Positions 1 through 7,663 are shown, counted from the first letter of the stretch. The stretch: DNA of 10,000 nucleotides from Chrysomallon squamiferum (GCA_012295275.1 CM022671.1:32907427-32917426); one strand, 5' to 3'. The notes: generated by a model from the letters alone, not told the origin. Numbers and translations are program-made.

Positions 1-117
1 GTTCAATCATTCACAAACAATCACAGTAACTGAGTAACTTCAGTAAAAGTAACAACTTAAACAAGTTGAAGTTGTTAATAATTAATATTCATTATATTAT
101 TATATTGGTGCCAGAAT

Positions 118-220
118 ATGGATCAGATATTGACCGATCATCGTGAATTGCTGAAAAATAATATAAAAATTATCATAGAGTCGATAGACTATGATAGAGT
201 ATTTAACACTTATATTTATT
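118..220 (+). CDS. Possible CARD-like N-terminal coding fragment
   Basis: An open frame starts MDQILTDHRELLKNN and continues through IKIIIESIDYDRVFNTYIY before running into a TTA microsatellite. The ATG context is good (A at -3, G at +4). The pattern HREhLhpN...hhp.hD.phhh resembles helices 1-3 of a caspase-recruitment (CARD) or other death-fold domain, which are abundant in invertebrate immune and apoptotic proteins. A possible donor, ATT|GTACGT, sits at 221. The rest of the domain, and any C-terminal part, is not found in the window, and the frame does not splice cleanly into the exon at 720. It may be a truncated relic, a first exon whose partner lies beyond the repeats, or chance. No function is assigned. 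Confidence 0.3.
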
Positions 221-247
221 GTACGTCGCCAATAAGTTTCGTTAGTG

Positions 248-249
<2 letters not shown>

Positions 250-310
<61 letters not shown>
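250..310. repeat. (TTA)n microsatellite, about 20 units
   Basis: This is an uninterrupted TTA/TAT/ATT trinucleotide array. Translated it gives poly-Ile or poly-Tyr frames on either strand, and these are not genes. Confidence 0.98.
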
Positions 311-407
311 GGCAATAATATAATTTAATTTCTGACTTTAAGATTAAGTCATTCTTGTTATTGTTATTAAGCAATTTCATTACACAAATAATTTAACTGA
401 GGGACAA

Positions 408-451
<44 letters not shown>

Positions 452-478
452 TTATTTATTTATTTATTTATTTATTTG
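408..478. repeat. (ATT)n followed by (TTTA)n compound microsatellite
   Basis: About 13 ATT units pass directly into about seven TTTA units. It ends where TTTGTTGTTATT begins. A similar TTTA/TTA compound occurs at 4842-4925. Confidence 0.95.
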
Positions 479-679
479 TTGTTATTTATTAATATGTATA
501 ATGTACCTTATGCTATATATATAATTATCTGAACTTCTTTATTAGTTTTATATTTTGAGGTAACTTATTTTATGTGTAAATACATCCTTACATATTCAAT
601 TTTTAAAACACATACTAATATAAATACACACATACAAAAATAATAATAATATTTAATATATATATATAGATAGTTAGAT

Positions 680-693
680 AGATAGATCTATCT
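680..693. repeat. Perfect 14-base palindrome in a GATA stretch
   Basis: AGATAGATCTATCT is self-complementary, centred on GATC at 685-688. It lies 26 bases before the 3' splice site of the ALKBH4 exon, within a short GATA array. Confidence 0.85.
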
Positions 694-719
694 TAACAGG
701 TATCACATAATATTTTCAG

Positions 720-803
720 ACAACAGGATTAATCTATAAATACTGTCCTCACTGCTACAAAGCCTGGGCTTCCAGTGACCATGACAAAGCACCCAGATCA
801 TGA
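720..803 (+). pseudogene. ALKBH4: ALKBH4 N-terminal segment in a shifted frame (possible frameshift)
   Basis: After the acceptor TATTTTCAG (AG at 718-719), the frame starting at 720 reads TTGLIYKYCPHCYKAWASS, then DHDK, and reaches a TGA at 801-803. The YKYCPHC..AW pattern resembles the segment before the catalytic domain of ALKBH4 (human has YRFIYC and then GWA at the same place). The confirmed ALKBH4 frame takes over from about codon 790 (HPDHDGESLPFEG). Reading through both requires skipping one base near 786-789 (the AAAG run). In the confirmed frame itself a TAA occurs at 730-732, so it cannot extend upstream of that point. Explanations are a one-base insertion in this allele, an assembly error, or a genuine alternative start at 781. 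The protein comparison is from memory of the family, not from an alignment. Confidence 0.6.
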
Positions 804-3068
804 CGGGGAAAGTTTACCTTTTGAAGGAATTTTCATCCTGGAAGAATTTATCAGTAGTGAGGAGGAGGAGAAACTTGTTAGAGAAATCTACAAAACACCA
901 TTTGTAGACTCACAGTCTGGCAGGAGAAAACAGGTGTTAATAACAAATGTTTAATAATTATACAGTCTGCAGTAATTAATTATTAATTAATAACAGTGAT
1001 TTGATAATTAATGAAACAGTTTGCAGTAATAAAGATGGCAGTGTTAAATAATTATTAGATTTAGAGGGCCCAAGAATATTTGTAATGGCTGCCATTTGGT
1101 CTTAGTTTTTGAAACCAGTATTTTTGTTAAGTTCTCGCAGGTATCAATATATTTCTAACTAGGTCAGAGGATTCCAGTAAAGCAAACATAAATATAACTT
1201 CAGGTACTTGGTATGTGTACTTAACATTAATATCAAATACTGAAACTGGACCAGTTACTTAGGTATTTCCTTTTAACTTACAATTTCTACAGTTCCTGAA
1301 TATTTTATTAATTTTTTTTTTAATTGAAAATTATTTAACTGAAGACATTTATATCTAAGCAATAATATTAACTGTTGTGTTTCCTTGTTTGTTTATAATT
1401 ATTTGTCTAATGACATAAGAGTTCAAGTACAGTAGGTGTAATCAAGGGAAACAACTTGTACAAGTTCTGTCTAATTCCATGTCAGATATGTTGCTTTTCT
1501 TTTTTTTATCATATTCTACAGCTCAAAAGGCCAAATTATTGCTCTTAAATTATGTGTCACTTTCAAAAATATATTAACAGAGGTCTTGTTGTATCATTGA
1601 AAATACATCACAGATTTTTCTACCCATTTTATTTTTATTTTTGATAGTATCATTTTAGGATACTGAAAAGTAAATATTCATATTAAACATTTTGAATATA
1701 TTTATTTAATTCATTTAACAAATCTTGTATGTATTTAATTATCAAATGTGTCAGCATTTTTCAAGATCTGTGGCTGTCAGACATCTGAAATCTAATTAAC
1801 GATGCTGTCTTGTGTTAAGCAGTTCTGATCACTAATATACAGGTCTGTGCAAACATTAATTTCTGGTGCTGCTATTTACATTTTAAGAAAGAAAAGTATA
1901 TTTTTAATTGGAAAAATATGCTGTTTGCCATATTATTAATTGAAACCCAGCAACAAAAGTGCTGTGGTTTGAAGATGCCAAGTTCTGATGTTTTACTATT
2001 ATTTATAGGAAGATGTTTCTAATTACTGTGCACAGATTATTAGGAAAAATGTGTGTCTTGTCATATTTGTTTGCCAAATTGTATTCCAAAGTTAGCATCA
2101 GTACCATTGCCAGCAGATTTATATGTACATTTTGTTTTATTTGTTTCATAATATTCATCATAATTCACACTTCATTAACTGTTTTGTTACACACAAGTAT
2201 GTATAAGTATAGTTTACATAGCCATGTAATTAAATAAGAACCACATGTTTGACATCTAATGATTGTTTACGAAAAATACATTACGATATGAACACTAAAT
2301 TTTCATAAACAAAGTTCAAAAAATAAGAAAGAGTTGGGTTTTTTTGTTATTTATTTTTCTTTAATAACCTGTAAAGACTAACGGTTAAGAATTTTGAATT
2401 AATATTTATGTAGTTTAACATCTATTATCAGTTTTTTTATATTATTTAGTTTTTTATTTATTTTATTTTTATTTATTATAATTTTGAAAAATTATTTTAT
2501 TATTACTAATTTTTTGGTAAACATTTATATGATGTATATTTCATAAAAAAAATTTTTCCAGGATTATGGACCAAAAGTCAATTTCAAGAAACAAAAAGTG
2601 AAGTGTAATGTTTTCACTGGTCTTCCGCAGTTCAGTCAGTTTCTGTATGAAAGGATGAACGACGTCCGTGCCACAGCCAACTTCACTCCCGTCGAACTGT
2701 GCAACCTGGAATATGACTCGAAGCGAGGAGCGTCCATAGATCCTCACTTTGACGACTTCTGGCTTTGGGGAGAGAGACTTGTCACAGTGAACTTGCTATC
2801 AGACACAATTCTTTGTTTCATGAGAGATGATAAACCTGGCATCGAGATTCACGTGCTGATGCCAAGGAGGTGTTTGATTGTGGTTTCAGGAGAAGCTAGA
2901 GCTGAGTGGAAGCACGGCATTCACAGAAGTGACATTAATGGGACGAGGATTGCGATGACTTTCAGGGAACTCTCAGATGAATTTAAAGACGGGGGTGTGA
3001 AACAAGAGTTAGGGAAACAGCTTGTTGATGTCGCACTGAATTTTCAGGGCAGTGCTGTTGGTTCTTGA
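781..3068 (+). CDS. ALKBH4: ALKBH4-like Fe(II)/2-oxoglutarate dioxygenase, two exons: join(781..933, 2562..3068)
   Basis: The spliced product is 219 residues from the ATG at 781. Exon A ends in SQSGRRKQ and exon B opens with DYGPKVNFKKQK, which rejoins the hallmark ALKBH4 block (human has SQSGRRKQDYGPKVNF). Visible motifs are CNLEYD (98-103), the iron-binding HxD in IDPHFDD (H113, D115), WLWGERLV (118-125), the distal histidine in WKHGIHR (H172) and the 2-oxoglutarate-binding RIAMTFR (R180, R186). The C-terminus is ALNFQG-like, as in the family. Known family role: oxygen-dependent demethylation, reported for actin monomethyl-lysine 84 (cytokinesis, actomyosin) and for DNA N6-methyladenine. 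The protein is shorter than human (about 300 aa): it lacks the N-terminal Cys cluster, and the segment between LLSDT and the distal histidine is compact. The splice sites are CAG|GTGTTA (weak donor) and TTTTTCCAG|GA, phase 0. The ATG at 781 (gaccATGa) is the first in the working frame but may not be the ancestral start; see the entry at 720-803. Confidence 0.93.
934..2561 (+). other. ALKBH4: ALKBH4 intron, phase 0
   Basis: Its ends are GTGTTA at 934 and a T-rich tract ending TTTTTCCAG at 2561. The 1,628 bases are strongly AT-rich, with scattered T runs (for example 1312-1321) and a TTTTA-rich stretch before the acceptor. The longest open frame inside (2013-2237) has no recognisable domain and no splice support. 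No RNA gene or transposon ends were recognised. Confidence 0.9.
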
Positions 3069-3570
3069 TAGTTTTAGATGAATTTTTCCAAAAGGATTTT
3101 TCTGAAAAGATTTAAAGAGGGGGTTATAACAGAAAAGTTATCTCATAATTTTAAACCAGCTTTTGGAGATTACTGTGAACTTTTAGAGATACTGGATTTT
3201 GATAATAGTGTTACATGAATTGTTTTTCATGAAGTTACCAGATAAGTTACAGAAGGGGCTACAAAACTGAATGAAGAACTTTTGTTTTTATTTTTATCTA
3301 ACAGTGAACTTTTAAGGTCAAAGTATCATGATATTTTAAATACAATGCATGAAACTGCTGTCATCTTCTATTCACAGTGATTACAAATTTATCTCATTAA
3401 TCTGCATTACAAAATGTAACAGAAATATTGAACGTTATTGTCAAAACAAAAATGTCATGGTGATAATCAAGCTATGTAAATCACTATGGCAAGAGTGAAG
3501 GAGTAAAGTGTCTTTATAAAGGTGATGTACCAGTGATTCAGATTAATAATAAACATATGTAAAACAAAAC
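3069..3570 (+). other. ALKBH4: ALKBH4 3' untranslated region
   Basis: This runs from the TGA at 3066-3068 to the expected cleavage zone after the AATAAA at 3548. There is no open frame of note. A small hairpin is possible, with CATGAA at 3214-3219 and TTCATG at 3226-3231. The 3' end is inferred from the poly(A) signal, not from transcript data. Confidence 0.7.
3548..3553 (+). terminator. ALKBH4: Canonical poly(A) signal AATAAA for ALKBH4
   Basis: AATAAA lies 480 bases after the stop codon. It is followed by an AC-rich cleavage zone (about 3562-3570) and a GT-rich element, GAGTGTGTCTGT, at 3572-3583. That is the usual order for metazoan 3' end formation. A second AATAAA at 3635-3640 could serve as an alternative distal site. 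Confidence 0.75.
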
Positions 3571-3748
3571 TGAGTGTGTCTGTAGTAATTTTTTATTTAG
3601 TTTATTAAGCTGTTGGTATGTGTTGATCATTAACAATAAAGATATCAATTACATTTCTAAATATTTTGTTATTTTAAAGTTTAATCAACTTTGAAAATAA
3701 TGTTTTTTTTTACTTTTTTCATTTTACTTGTTTTAATTTTTATTAATA

Positions 3749-3810
3749 TATATAGAGAGAGAGAGAGCGAGATCGATAGATAGGTAGATTGATAAGATTG
3801 ATAGATACTC
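3749..3810. repeat. Degenerate (TA)n-(GA)n-(GATA)n simple repeat
   Basis: TATATATA passes into GAGAGAGAGAGAG and then diverged GATA/GATT units. It lies between the ALKBH4 3' end and the TAA arrays. Confidence 0.9.
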
Positions 3811-4050
3811 TCACATACAGAGTTTAAATATACCACACTAATTCTTTGCTACAACATAATGTGATATCAAACTGCTGTGTGCTCACATATGTTTACAACC
3901 AGAACAGGTGGTGGTATAACCCTTGCAAATGCTACTGTTAGTAAGTAGTTGCAAACATAATTATCTGTTTCATCTTCTTACACTGCAATAAAAAAAATAT
4001 GTCAATAAATGATAATAGAAGTAAAGTAATGCTAAATCATTCGTAACTGA
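3811..4050. other. Intergenic stretch without a recognised gene
   Basis: It contains a widely spaced perfect inverted 8-mer, TATACCAC at 3829-3836 and GTGGTATA at 3911-3918 (loop 74 bases). No coding or transposon signature accompanies it. Confidence 0.5.
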
Positions 4051-4055
4051 CGTAT

Positions 4056-4071
4056 AATAATAATAATAATA

Positions 4072-4122
<51 letters not shown>
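4056..4122. repeat. (TAA)n microsatellite with one interruption
   Basis: The AAT/TAA array runs about 67 bases with one phase slip near 4071. A second shorter array lies at 4146-4170. The polarity is opposite to the TTA arrays at 250, 408, 4865 and 8828. Confidence 0.97.
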
Positions 4123-4123
<1 letters not shown>

Positions 4124-4145
4124 TAAACTTGCAACTCCCATAACA

Positions 4146-4170
4146 TTAATAATAATAATAATAATAATAT
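4146..4170. repeat. (TAA)n microsatellite
   Basis: This is an uninterrupted AAT array of about eight units. It is separated from the array at 4056 by about 25 bases of unique sequence. Confidence 0.95.
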
Positions 4171-4503
4171 TGTAATAAAATATTGATACCTGCACATGCA
4201 TGAAACTGCACTTGACGCCAACATTTCATTCTTATATTGCTAATTGAGTATCAAGTGAAAATATTTTACATTTGATTCCAAGCTGTGTAAATTACAACTG
4301 GATTCTAGCACATTTCGGAATTCGATCCCGCAAAGTATCGTACTGAATTCCCCAGCTAATACATCGCTGACGTGAATTCTGCTAGACAATGAATATTAAC
4401 TAAACACAGAGATGTAACAAACCCAAACAATAAATAATCAACGTGCAGACCATATGGCGACTGGTTTAATGAATCTGTTTTATGTGCCAGAATAGACTCT
4501 CGA
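4171..4503. other. Intergenic stretch of more balanced base composition
   Basis: No gene was recognised. Base composition is visibly less AT-rich from about 4300 than in the surroundings. Three GAATTC sites sit 27 and 29 bases apart (4318, 4345, 4374). One is part of ATTCGATCCCG, which resembles a pol III B box but has no A box or tRNA fold around it. Confidence 0.5.
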
Positions 4504-4520
4504 GTATCGGTCTTAGACAG

Positions 4521-4558
4521 ATACCAATAACGTACAAACAGGTACGTTGCTATGGTAT
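4521..4558. repeat. Imperfect inverted repeat (hairpin) with 13 pairs
   Basis: The left arm is ATACCA (4521-4526) plus AACGTAC (4529-4535). The right arm is GTACGTT (4542-4548) plus TGGTAT (4553-4558). The loop is AAACAG, with a small asymmetric bulge (AT against GCTA) between the two paired blocks. The right arm overlaps the near X-box at 4546-4559. Confidence 0.8.
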
Positions 4559-4559
4559 C
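4546..4559. promoter_or_regulatory. Near-consensus RFX X-box
   Basis: GTTGCTATGGTATC matches the palindromic RFX form GTTRCYATRGYAAC except for T in place of the next-to-last A. RFX factors bind such sites upstream of ciliary genes in animals. No adjacent gene start is certain, so function is not established. Confidence 0.3.
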
Positions 4560-4712
4560 CGAAATTGACTTCTGTTAATGACGATGCAAAGTGTACCGTG
4601 CCAAATATGACAATTTCTCTTTCAGTGGCGGATTATGCTGTAGGTAAGATGGTGAGGGGAGGTGGTTTCCGAAACAATATGTAAATGCTTATAATCTGAA
4701 GTTATTCATTTG

Positions 4713-4755
4713 ACAGTATGTGTCTGTTCACAGTATCCGGCATTTGTGTATCTTT
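4713..4755 (+). repeat. 43-base direct repeat, copy 1 (inside the hAT-like element)
   Basis: It starts ACAGTATGTGTCTG and ends GTGTATCTTT. Compared with 5722-5764 it differs at 2 of 43 bases. Similarity fades after this point, although a TATGC/AATGC..TTGC pattern continues weakly. Confidence 0.9.
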
Positions 4756-4841
4756 GCGAATGCTTGCCGCAGCATTCATTACATAGTAAATCCACTTCAG
4801 CTCGAATACCATTCAGAGCATGAGAGAGTGTACACATCAAA

Positions 4842-4855
4842 TTTATTTATTTATT

Positions 4856-4914
<59 letters not shown>

Positions 4915-4935
4915 TTTATTTTTTATTTTTTATTT
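4842..4935. repeat. (TTTA)n-(TTA)n-(TTTA)n compound microsatellite
   Basis: It has a symmetrical layout, with TTTA units on both sides of a TTA core, and ends in TTTTTATTTTT. It lies within the hAT-like element, so it may have expanded from an internal A/T tract after insertion. Confidence 0.95.
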
Positions 4936-5225
4936 TTTGGAAGCCGTCAGTAGAGGTCCATAGCAACTTGAACCCCACCTAATCCACCACTGTTGTTTTG
5001 AATCATCGGTGAAAACTATCGTTTATTATTGTTTGTTTTGGGTCTCGGCAAAACCTTTGTTGATTTTGTTTATCTTCTTGTTAGCTGGTTTGTTTATGTT
5101 GAGAACTAATTCTGTCAACGACGCAGGTTGAGGTTCGATTTATTTCGGTTACTTGGCTTGTGAGTCGCCATACCAAACCTGATTTCTTTTTTTTCTTTTT
5201 TCTCTATTCTGGTTAATGGAAGACA

Positions 5226-5276
5226 GAAAAAAAAAAAAAAAAAAAAAAATAAAAAAAAATATATATATATATATAT
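5226..5276. repeat. Long A tract followed by (AT)n
   Basis: About 23 consecutive A bases are followed by T, nine more A bases and about eight AT units. This could be the tail of an old retroposon on the + strand, but no retroposon body was recognised upstream. Confidence 0.9.
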
Positions 5277-5327
5277 GTTGCAGAATAATGAATAATTTAC
5301 TTTTCCTTGGCAAAATTATTTTAAAAA

Positions 5328-5470
5328 AAGTAAGTAAATAAATAATCAAATAAAACCCCTAACAAACAAACACACAAATAATAATTAAACAATAATAAAT
5401 AAACATAAATAAAAATAAAATAAATTAACAAATAAACAAATAAACAAATAAAAATAAAATAAACGTACGC
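5328..5470. repeat. Low-complexity AAATAAAC / AAATAAAA tract
   Basis: About 140 bases are almost free of G on the + strand, built of AAAT, AAAC and AATAAA units. The AATAAA hexamers here are a by-product of the repeat and are not taken as poly(A) signals. Confidence 0.9.
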
Positions 5471-5721
5471 ATAAAACAGATATTAATAGTAATTAATATT
5501 AATAATAATAACAATAATAATTGGAACAAGTATATTTAAAATAATAATAATAACAGTAACAGAAATGATTTTATCCATAACACACTACTATCTTATCTAT
5601 AATAATTTTATTAATGAAATTAATTTAGACCAAAATACTCTGCATGCTGACATTTAATATTTTAACGAAGTCATTTATATCGTGGTATATCTTTTTCTTA
5701 ATCATATTAAATTGTTTTTTT
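5471..5721. other. AT-rich intergenic stretch
   Basis: It contains short TAA clusters and no supported gene, RNA or element end. The AT content is very high, and any open frames are short and without recognisable motifs. Confidence 0.5.
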
Positions 5722-5764
5722 ACAGTATGTGTCTATTCACAGTATCCGGCATTGGTGTATCTTT
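5722..5764 (+). repeat. 43-base direct repeat, copy 2
   Basis: It is 41 of 43 identical to 4713-4755, displaced by 1,009 bases. It begins right after a pyrimidine run (TTGTTTTTT) and so sits at an acceptor-like ACAG. No CAGTGGCGGA-type ends were found around this copy. Confidence 0.9.
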
Positions 5765-6158
5765 TATTATGCCTTTGCATTTCTTTGTCATTGTACAACA
5801 GTTCAAGTGAAAAATAGCTAATTTATGCGTGTTGGTTCTTACATAGTTATTTAATATTTATTTATTAATATTGGTGTCCTGCAGCGACTAACTGCTATCA
5901 AAACGTAAGCCGTTGATGAAATATTTTCTTACAATAACACAGACACCATAGCTGTAAAAGAAGTAGACAACAACAACTATACTGATCACTAATTTTAATC
6001 CAGGTTTGAAATGTCTTTGAAATTTACTGCCCACTCAGTGTCATGCTGATGAGCTATCTACATTACATAATAAAACATTTCTAAACTAGTGTTGCTTCTT
6101 GTGTTTGTTGTTTTGTCTTCTAAAATATAAAAATTATTAGAATATAAATGTTAACACC
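5765..6158. other. Region upstream of the candidate exon at 6159
   Basis: No gene was recognised. A TATAAAAA string at 6126-6133 is only 26 bases before the ATG and so is unlikely to be its TATA box. If 6159 is a true first coding exon, its promoter and 5' untranslated region should fall here. Confidence 0.4.
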
Positions 6159-6209
6159 ATGGAGGGAGGTTATGCTTTTGTGTTTGATGGAAAAAGAAAG
6201 TATTTAACG
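6159..6209 (+). CDS. Candidate first coding exon of an unrecognised gene (17 codons)
   Basis: The frame reads MEGGYAFVFDGKRKYLT and is followed at once by a near-ideal 5' splice site, ACG|GTAAGT (GT at 6210). The start context aacaccATGG is the best Kozak match noticed in the window. The exon would end in phase 0. Read without splicing, the frame runs on into a TTA repeat giving poly-Leu, which argues for splicing rather than read-through. I do not recognise the protein, and no partner exon with a matching acceptor could be identified downstream. It could be a true exon of a gene whose other exons lie beyond the window, or chance agreement of two short signals. Confidence 0.4.
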
Positions 6210-6239
6210 GTAAGTTTTACATTTGTTTATCTCTTTGTG

Positions 6240-6440
6240 TTATTATTATTATTATATACTTTTACTATTTATTTATTATTACTATTATTACTATTATTAT
6301 TATTATTATTATTCCTATTATTACTATTATTACTATTATTACCATTATTATTATTATTATTATTGCTATTGCTATTACTATTGCAAATACTATTACTGTT
6401 GTTATTATTATCATCATCATCATCATCATTATTATTATTA
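6240..6440. repeat. Diverged (TTA)n / (ATC)n trinucleotide region
   Basis: About 200 bases of TTA units with ACT, GCT, CTG and ATC variants, ending in an ATC/CAT run at 6409-6428. It is more diverged than the other arrays and so probably older. The open frames through it (poly-Leu, poly-Tyr, poly-Ile on the three readings) are artefacts. Confidence 0.95.
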
Positions 6441-6446
6441 CTTGAC

Positions 6447-6469
6447 ACTTTACATAAACTGTGTAAAGT
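6447..6469. repeat. Perfect 8-base stem hairpin
   Basis: ACTTTACA (6447-6454) and TGTAAAGT (6462-6469) enclose a 7-base loop. No T run or other terminator feature follows. Confidence 0.7.
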
Positions 6470-6540
6470 TCCAAAACTGAAAACTCTTTGTGATCGACAC
6501 CTTGTGAAACTAAATTCAAGCCTCGTGAGATTTACTTAAT

Positions 6541-7482
6541 CCCCAACCCCACTAAAAACAAAAATATTCCTCAACTCGCATGTGCTACAACTTTCTAAAT
6601 ACTATAATTAATGGACTCTTAACTGGGGTCACATGACATGTTATAGTTATTAATTTGAATCCAGATAACTCCAAACTGGCATGTGAAACAAAAAATATGA
6701 AAGGTGGAAAAGAAAAACAAAGAAAGAGATAATGATGGAAAAGTCAGTTTTGATTACATTAGCTTCTGTATGCTTTTTGTCTTGCTTTTATATTTTCATC
6801 ATTTGTATCAATATATGTTAATATTACTGAATTCTATTTTTAAGAGCCCTAAACAAGACAAGATTTTTGTTTTTGATTGTTTGTTTTTTTGTTTATAATA
6901 GTTATATCAAATCTGAAAAATACACATGTATACACCCTTAAATTCTGTAAATGTTTATATTAATTCTATATTTTTTAAATAAAGAAATACAGAAAGAAAG
7001 AAAGAAATAAAAGAAACAAAACCATAAATAATTTTAGGATATCAAATATACAGGTATAGTTAAAACAAATGATGTGTTAATTTAAAAGAATTAATTAAAT
7101 ACATAAAATGTTTACATTACGAGTGTCTAACATTTTAGTAAATAAACTTTTAAACCATTTTGACTTCTATAATGATATTTTTACAAGAAATTATATAAAA
7201 CAAAAATGAATGAGCTAATAATAATTATAGGTTAATTAATTTATGTATTTTATATAAGTTAGTAAAGAAACAAACATGCAATTAATAAATCAAAAACAAT
7301 TTATTTTAGGATTGTCAAATTTATATATATTAATAAACATTTGTGCGTTGGCTTTAAATGTAATTATTAATCTATGCAATTTAATACAACAGACAATTAC
7401 CACTGAACAAATTTGATATTTGCATCTTATTTTGTTTCTCTCTCTCTATTTTTTTAAATCCCAAGACATCTAAAAACAACCC
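6541..7482. other. AT-rich intergenic stretch
   Basis: No gene is supported. It holds a short GAAA array (about 6984-7005), T runs, an AATAAA at 6979-6984 and several TTAATTAA-like strings. An open frame at 6704-6898 is hydrophobic and low in complexity, with no recognisable domain. Confidence 0.5.
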
Positions 7483-7496
7483 GTTACTATAGCAAC
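7483..7496. promoter_or_regulatory. RFX X-box (GTTACTATAGCAAC)
   Basis: This 14-mer fits the palindromic RFX site GTTRCYATRGYAAC at every position. It also fits the looser ciliary consensus RYYNYY-AT-RRNRAC. It lies at the edge of a less AT-poor, CG-containing stretch (7480-7615) with TCGAGACGAC and CGAGTCGTC strings, suggestive of a promoter. Which gene it would control is not visible. Confidence 0.45.
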
Positions 7497-7614
7497 GTGT
7501 TGATTGCGTATTATCTGAGATGAATAAAAATTGATAATTTCGAGACGACTGTTGAAATTCTCAAGTCGAATAATGACCATAATTATTTACGAGTCGTCAA
7601 ATATCGTTTCGTAC

Positions 7615-7631
7615 ACAAAAAAAAAAAAAAA

Positions 7632-7663
<32 letters not shown>

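Larger units (their letters stand above)
311..719. other. Non-coding flank upstream of the visible ALKBH4 exon
   Basis: Apart from the microsatellite at 408-478, this holds only AT-rich DNA, a short TATA run and a GATA stretch at 659-693, and the acceptor for the exon at 720. No exon encoding the ALKBH4 N-terminal Cys cluster (CGCKG-like) was found here, so that exon probably lies before the window. Confidence 0.6.
4623..4992. mobile_element. Candidate non-autonomous hAT-like element (MITE), 370 bases
   Basis: The left end CAGTGGCGGATTA (4623-4635) and right end TAATCCACCACTG (4980-4992) are inverted repeats over 13 bases with one mismatch. CAGTGGCGGA-type ends are typical of hAT superfamily elements. 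The interior has no transposase frame. It carries a TTTA/TTA simple repeat (4842-4935) and a 43-base segment that recurs at 5722. The expected 8-base target duplication is poor (TTCTCTTT against TTGTTTTG, 5 of 8), so the copy is old or the family call may be wrong. Confidence 0.55.

Noticed and set aside
100-318. Poly-Ile (- strand) and poly-Tyr (+ strand, from 247) open frames
   Set aside because: They are translations of the TTA microsatellite. Only the non-repeat part at 118-220 is worth keeping as a weak candidate.
2013-2237. 74-residue hydrophobic open frame in the ALKBH4 intron
   Set aside because: It has no domain, no splice signals and AT-driven codon use. It is best seen as intronic chance.
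2541-2747. - strand open frame opposite ALKBH4 exon B
   Set aside because: It is a shadow of a well-supported coding exon on the + strand.
3970-4224. - strand frame with poly-Ile and poly-Tyr
   Set aside because: It is produced by the TAA microsatellites at 4056 and 4146.
4315-4335. ATTCGATCCCG as a pol III B box (tRNA or SINE)
   Set aside because: There is no A box at the right distance, no cloverleaf and no T-run terminator close by.
4720-4953. + strand frame ending in poly-Tyr
   Set aside because: It runs through the MITE-like element and its TTTA/TTA repeat, with no recognised domain. The first part is considered under the 43-base repeat.
5115-5171. - strand ATG in good context giving MATHKPSNRNKSNLNLRR and a stop
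   Set aside because: It has only 18 codons, no convincing splice donor and no homology that I recognise.
5226-5276. A tract as a processed retroposon tail
   Set aside because: No retroposon body or flanking target duplication could be seen, so it is kept only as a simple repeat.
6265-6519. - strand poly-Ile frame
   Set aside because: It is a simple-repeat translation artefact.
6159-6539. Full-length 126-residue poly-Leu frame
   Set aside because: The middle is a diverged TTA repeat, and the strong donor at 6210 makes read-through unlikely. The tail (LDTLHKLCKVPKLKTLCDRH) suggested a SOCS-box-like pattern but does not fit it.
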